Source: Heterobilharzia americana | Lineage: Eukaryota > Platyhelminthes > Trematoda > Strigeidida > Schistosomatidae | Assembly: GCA_944470555.2 (NCBI GenBank) | Contig: OX104127.1 | Span: 152,597,776 to 152,661,775 of the forward strand | DNA: 64,000 bases | Direction: 5' to 3' | In this document: one piece after another, positions 60,290 to 64,000 of the stretch | Numbering within the stretch: position 1 is the first letter of the stretch | How the letters are laid out: the number at the start of each line of letters is the position of its first letter | The notes under the pieces: model-generated | The model's database searches: none | Seen by the model: the letters and a program-made list of their open reading frames with translations, nothing else | What the model was told of the DNA's origin: nothing | Translations under genes and position numbers: made by a program

Positions 60290-62090
60290 TACAAATAACT
60301 TAAATGTAATGCGCAATCTATCGGCCTCACTATGCAATAACCAGTCCCCACCCCCCCACCCCAAAAAAAATACTCACCAACAATTGACATCGAAAACCAT
60401 GTGTGCAAGGAGTAATACAGTATTCAGTGATCGTGTCATCTCAAGCTAATTTGCTCAACTATCAAACACCAAGTTCGATCAAAGCTGTTCCCGGATTTGC
60501 ATCTAGGAGTGGGATGCTTAATGAGTTAAACGGTGAAGAAATTGAAAAGTAGAGAACATCTCCATCTAACGGTTAGTACGATTTTACAAATGAGGTAGCA
60601 GTAGTAGTAGTCATTTGAAAGAACTTTTAAAAAAGGATAGAGTAATCATATGTCTCTGAGGAAGTGAGGGTGATACCTAATCTGAAAACAACGAAAACTG
60701 AATACATAATTCCGATGTAAAAGAAAGCTCACCGAAACCACTAATCCTAGGGCTTTCATAAAATACAAGTTGTTCGTTCGAAACTAGAATTAATCAATTA
60801 GAAGCAATGCCTGTTAAATTAGTTGGAGTGAATACAAGAAGTTGATCAAAATGAAGAAAATATTGATGTTTAGATTTCGCGAAATACTAAATGCATCAAG
60901 TTTGGGCTGAAATTACAGTTGTAAGGTTGGCAATCTTACTTATGATCTTTGTTTGCTCGCATAATGTGAAAAACGTTCTTAGCACGATTACACGACACAA
61001 AAAGTATGTCAAATATCACAAGTGTGAGGAAACAAGTTCGACCTGAAGGGTATTTTAAGGCAAAATAAAAAACCAATGAGTCACTGTTACTTGGTGTTAT
61101 TATGATGAAGAGCGTTTTAAATTACATGCTTTTACTCGCCATACCTCTGGACTTAAAACCTTAAGAAACGATTGTAGCTATCATATGCTAACTTACGACC
61201 AAACGTTTCCAACAACATTAGCAGCCTTCTCCCCATATACTGAGTGAAGCTCGTAGGCTTAGACTATCTTTTTCACCCAGCCAATGAGTTGTTGACAGGT
61301 GATTGAAAAACTAAATTCACACAATAATTGACTTCTGGACTAATAAGATAAGTTTATTTGGAGAATTAACATTTCAAGTTTTTAACCCCAGTTGGTAGAA
61401 CACTCGATAAAATTATAAATTAAAGTAGACAATCACTGGTTACACGTAATGTATAGGTGCATCTATCATTGAAAATGTTAGGTTTGCATTACATATAAAA
61501 TGAATATATTCTTCAAAAAGACTATATTTTTTAGAATTATCACGAACTGAACGTAATTCGAATGTTAAAGAACGCCAACTACTGTACTATCCAACAAATG
61601 ACAGCGCACAAAAGAGACCTGACATATATTACTTTCTGTACAGAAACAATATAAAATAAAGTAAGAGCGAAAGTCCCGTTACTTGTACTAAAGGGAACTT
61701 TGTTGTTGAGAAGACTTTGAAACCACTAGTACTGGATTTCCTCAGTCATCTTACTATATAATAAAAGCACGCATGAACCATGATAGGATTATTGGACAAC
61801 AGGAAAAAATAGGTAACTAACCTGAAAGACGGAAGAATTCATTATAATTGAATGATCGGATATGTTTAGACCAAAAAATAAAGTTTAAAAAAAACGTTTT
61901 TGGTGGTAATGATGAATAGCAGTAAGCAGTGGAATCCAGGACGCCGATCAATTCGGCCCAATCGATAACGAAGAATTACAAGCCATAATATTAAAACACT
62001 ATTGCTGCTTATCAATGATGTTCTTCAAGCCATGTCATTTGTTGAACTTTAATTACAAAATATAGAAATTCAAATGAATTCCAGTTATGC
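60290..62090. other. Unassigned part of intron 9
   Basis: Contains a C-rich/A-rich patch at 60349-60371. At about 61905-61955 a SINE fragment matches the substrate strand of family A (gcagtggaatccaggacgc) followed by the dispersed word 'cgatcaattcgg'. Nothing else is recognised. Confidence 0.4.
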
Positions 62091-62094
62091 TGAC

Positions 62095-63015
62095 AGCCAG
62101 TCGATAGCTGCTACCTTGACGTGGTGATCTGAATTGTATATCACAATGGCCCAGAGAGCTACACTGGCTGGAACGCCTATTCCCTCGAGGTCCTACCATG
62201 TCAGAAATGTCTGCTGGATAGTGATAAGAAAAGCAGTTGCCGTTGTAGCGTAAGTTACTATACTATGTGGGGGTCTGAGGACGTCATACTGCTGCTAGCA
62301 GGATGGGGTGTGACAGCAGTAAGGTCTGTCTTGGATGACCAGTAGTGCCACGCTGACTTTCCCTTCCGTACTGAAAGAAGGGAGTTAAGTAAGGTTGGCC
62401 CCAAAAATACCCCATCCCGCCCTGCCCCACGGTTTCCCAGTATGTTTTCTCTATCTAGCGTCAAAACAACCAATCCCCAAACAACAACTCACAAAACGCT
62501 ATGTGTAACAAGTTCCAAGCAAATGTCCCATGGGCTCTGCGGTCACAAAAGTCCTTTCCTCTTTCAGGCACCTTCGTGTGAGCAGTCGGAAAGTGTTAAC
62601 CGCCAGCATGCTTCCAGTAGTACACAACACCCAATCAAACATAACCTATCCGCCTCAACTCTGTCTCCTCCTTTGCCTTTACCTCGTGATACTAATATTA
62701 GGTTTCTTACACTTTCCCAACCTCTCACTCTGCGACCTTTGGGAACGACCCCAGCCATAGAAACCTTGTTCCTAATTTCCAAAGACCCCGCCATCGATTT
62801 CATGTAGGAGCTTTCAACATCCGAATAAAGAAAGGCAACCTGAACCGATGTACCTGTGTGCGAGGTCTTCCGCTGATTATGTTAGTCAGTATGTTGACAC
62901 TATTGCCAGCAAAATGTGATGCTTACAAAAAGATCAAGGACTATAATTTAATCCCAACGCCGAAAGGAGACTAATTTCCGTGGGATTCTTCGAAAACTAT
63001 CTAGTAAGGAATACT
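62095..63015 (+). mobile_element. SR2-like/RTE LINE 5' region
   Basis: A long GC-richer leader (gctgctaccttgacgtggtg onward), unlike the AT-rich surroundings, is followed by Ser/Pro/Thr-rich frames (62442-62807). Then comes HVGAFNIR near 62803-62826, which resembles the first endonuclease motif (VGALNVRTL) of SR2-type elements. The endonuclease breaks into stops within about 60 codons (CDAYKKIKDYNLIPTPKGD then stop). Family placement is by leader layout and motif only. Confidence 0.55.
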
Positions 63016-63864
63016 TGGGATAATGGATTCAATAGTAGTTCAAAGTGGAAGAATATGTTGATAACTGTGTTTCACTAACTGTTCTCACCAGGCATACCCT
63101 GTGCAAATTATACAACTCTCACAATCAAGATGAATTCACACAACAGAATCAACAGTTTGAATACGCATAAATGGTTTGCAAAACGTTGAGTCTATAGAAG
63201 AATTATATCAGGTCTTAAGAATGTCGATATAACCAGGTCTGCAAAAAATATTCATGACCAAACAACAATAATAAAATACTTCACAGTTCAAGTGAAATTA
63301 TGAGCAGCTGACGTATTTGCAAAAATGGGGTATGTTCGAAATGTGAAGGTGAGAAAATGAAATGATTCACAGGACGGTCTGCTCTCGGTGATGTCACTAC
63401 CAGTAACTGATTTCTAGCACTCAGAATGATGCCTACGCGGTTCAAATAGACAGTAAGCGACTTCACAGTCTAATGATATATGCTTTCTTGACTACCTCAA
63501 GGTTTGTTGTCTACCTCAGTGTAAACCGAATAACAATGGGGAAATGATAGATTTGAGTAATACATTTTGAGCAGTCCCATCAAATATTTACTTGTCAGAG
63601 CATGTTGTACGGGGAGCCAAAATACAATCGGGTTAGAAACACTAAGTAAAATTGATAAATGTACAAATAAAAAAGATGGATACTGTGTTTCCAGATCATA
63701 CTTGATAGTAAAATTAGATAAAAATTACCGAAAATGTTAGTTGGGAACAAACACTTCCGAAATGATAACTTTAGAGGTCGCATTAATAATTACAATTACC
63801 AAATTTTGAATAGCCAATATGACCTTTGTTAGTCAAAACAAATTCAGTTTTCTTTTTTCTACAG
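63016..63864. other. End of intron 9, unassigned
   Basis: AT-rich, no matched repeat or gene other than the strong acceptor tract that ends at 63864. Confidence 0.35.
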
Positions 63865-63912
63865 ATACGAAGTTTGCAAAATACCAAAACCGGACTTATT
63901 ATTCTCACGACG
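63865..63912 (+). CDS. Ig-domain adhesion protein, exon 10: 48-bp microexon
   Basis: A strong pyrimidine tract and acceptor (ttttcttttttctacag) precede 48 bp that read ATACGAAG onward and end at acg|gtaggt. The exon is symmetric, phase 1 on both sides, and encodes NTKFAKYQNRTYYSHD across its junctions, with a sequon NRT. The gene has no stop or anchor sequence yet, so it continues past the window. The alternative donor four bases later would break the phase. Confidence 0.5.
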
Positions 63913-64000
63913 GTAGGTAGAAATGTCACCCCTTCTGAACAGGGGCTGCCACGCTGCAAAACCAGTGCCTCTATAAACGTCTGCACACTTTTATTCACAC

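Noticed and set aside
62442..62807. Ser/Pro/Thr-rich ORF as a host gene
   Set aside because: It lies in the leader of an SR2-like LINE just upstream of the endonuclease motif.

Overview
The window is AT-rich, repeat-dense, intron-rich animal DNA. The best fit is a blood fluke (Schistosoma or a close relative). This rests on tRNA-derived SINEs that carry hammerhead-ribozyme motifs (Sm-alpha type), RTE-clade LINE relics of the SR2 kind, a Penelope-like element, and short coding exons in long introns with GT-AG junctions. The genus is inferred from recognised families; no search was run. Nothing looks prokaryotic: there are no operons and no long intact ORFs.

Layout. 1-8.7 kb: a fold-back repeat at 170-636, a decayed SR2-like LINE at 2632-3720, one speculative signal-peptide-like exon near 4.8-5.0 kb, and a tRNA-like repeat with a perfect hairpin at 6.66-6.83 kb. 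8.7-12 kb: an older repeat split by an internally deleted RTE element (9675-11609) with a 9-bp target duplication. 14.9-19.7 kb: TA microsatellites, two kinds of hammerhead SINE (one a head-to-head pair at 17.65-18.1 kb), an SR2-like tail and a second copy of the older repeat. 22.07-23.31 kb and 29.2-30.66 kb: two 5'-truncated RTE copies that match through at least 1098 bp in opposite orientation and share disabling lesions. Between them lie a palindromic hammerhead SINE pair (24.57-24.84 kb), two unexplained ORFs (26.2 and 27.8 kb) and a very short RTE derivative (28.2-28.57 kb).

From 35.6 kb to at least 63.9 kb one plus-strand gene can be followed through ten exons. It encodes three immunoglobulin domains, and the later exons are all joined by phase-1 introns. 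The architecture resembles the lachesin/neurotrimin/IgLON class of neural cell-surface adhesion proteins. Its start and its C-terminal anchor are not seen. Its introns hold SINEs, an SR2-like tail (47.9-48.7 kb), a Penelope-like relic with inverted 3' arms (50.6-52.6 kb) and a short duplication of one of its own splice-donor regions. An SR2-like LINE 5' region (62.1-63.0 kb) lies in the last visible intron.

The only host gene supported with confidence is the Ig-domain gene. The rest is a record of successive insertions, with non-autonomous elements in the majority.
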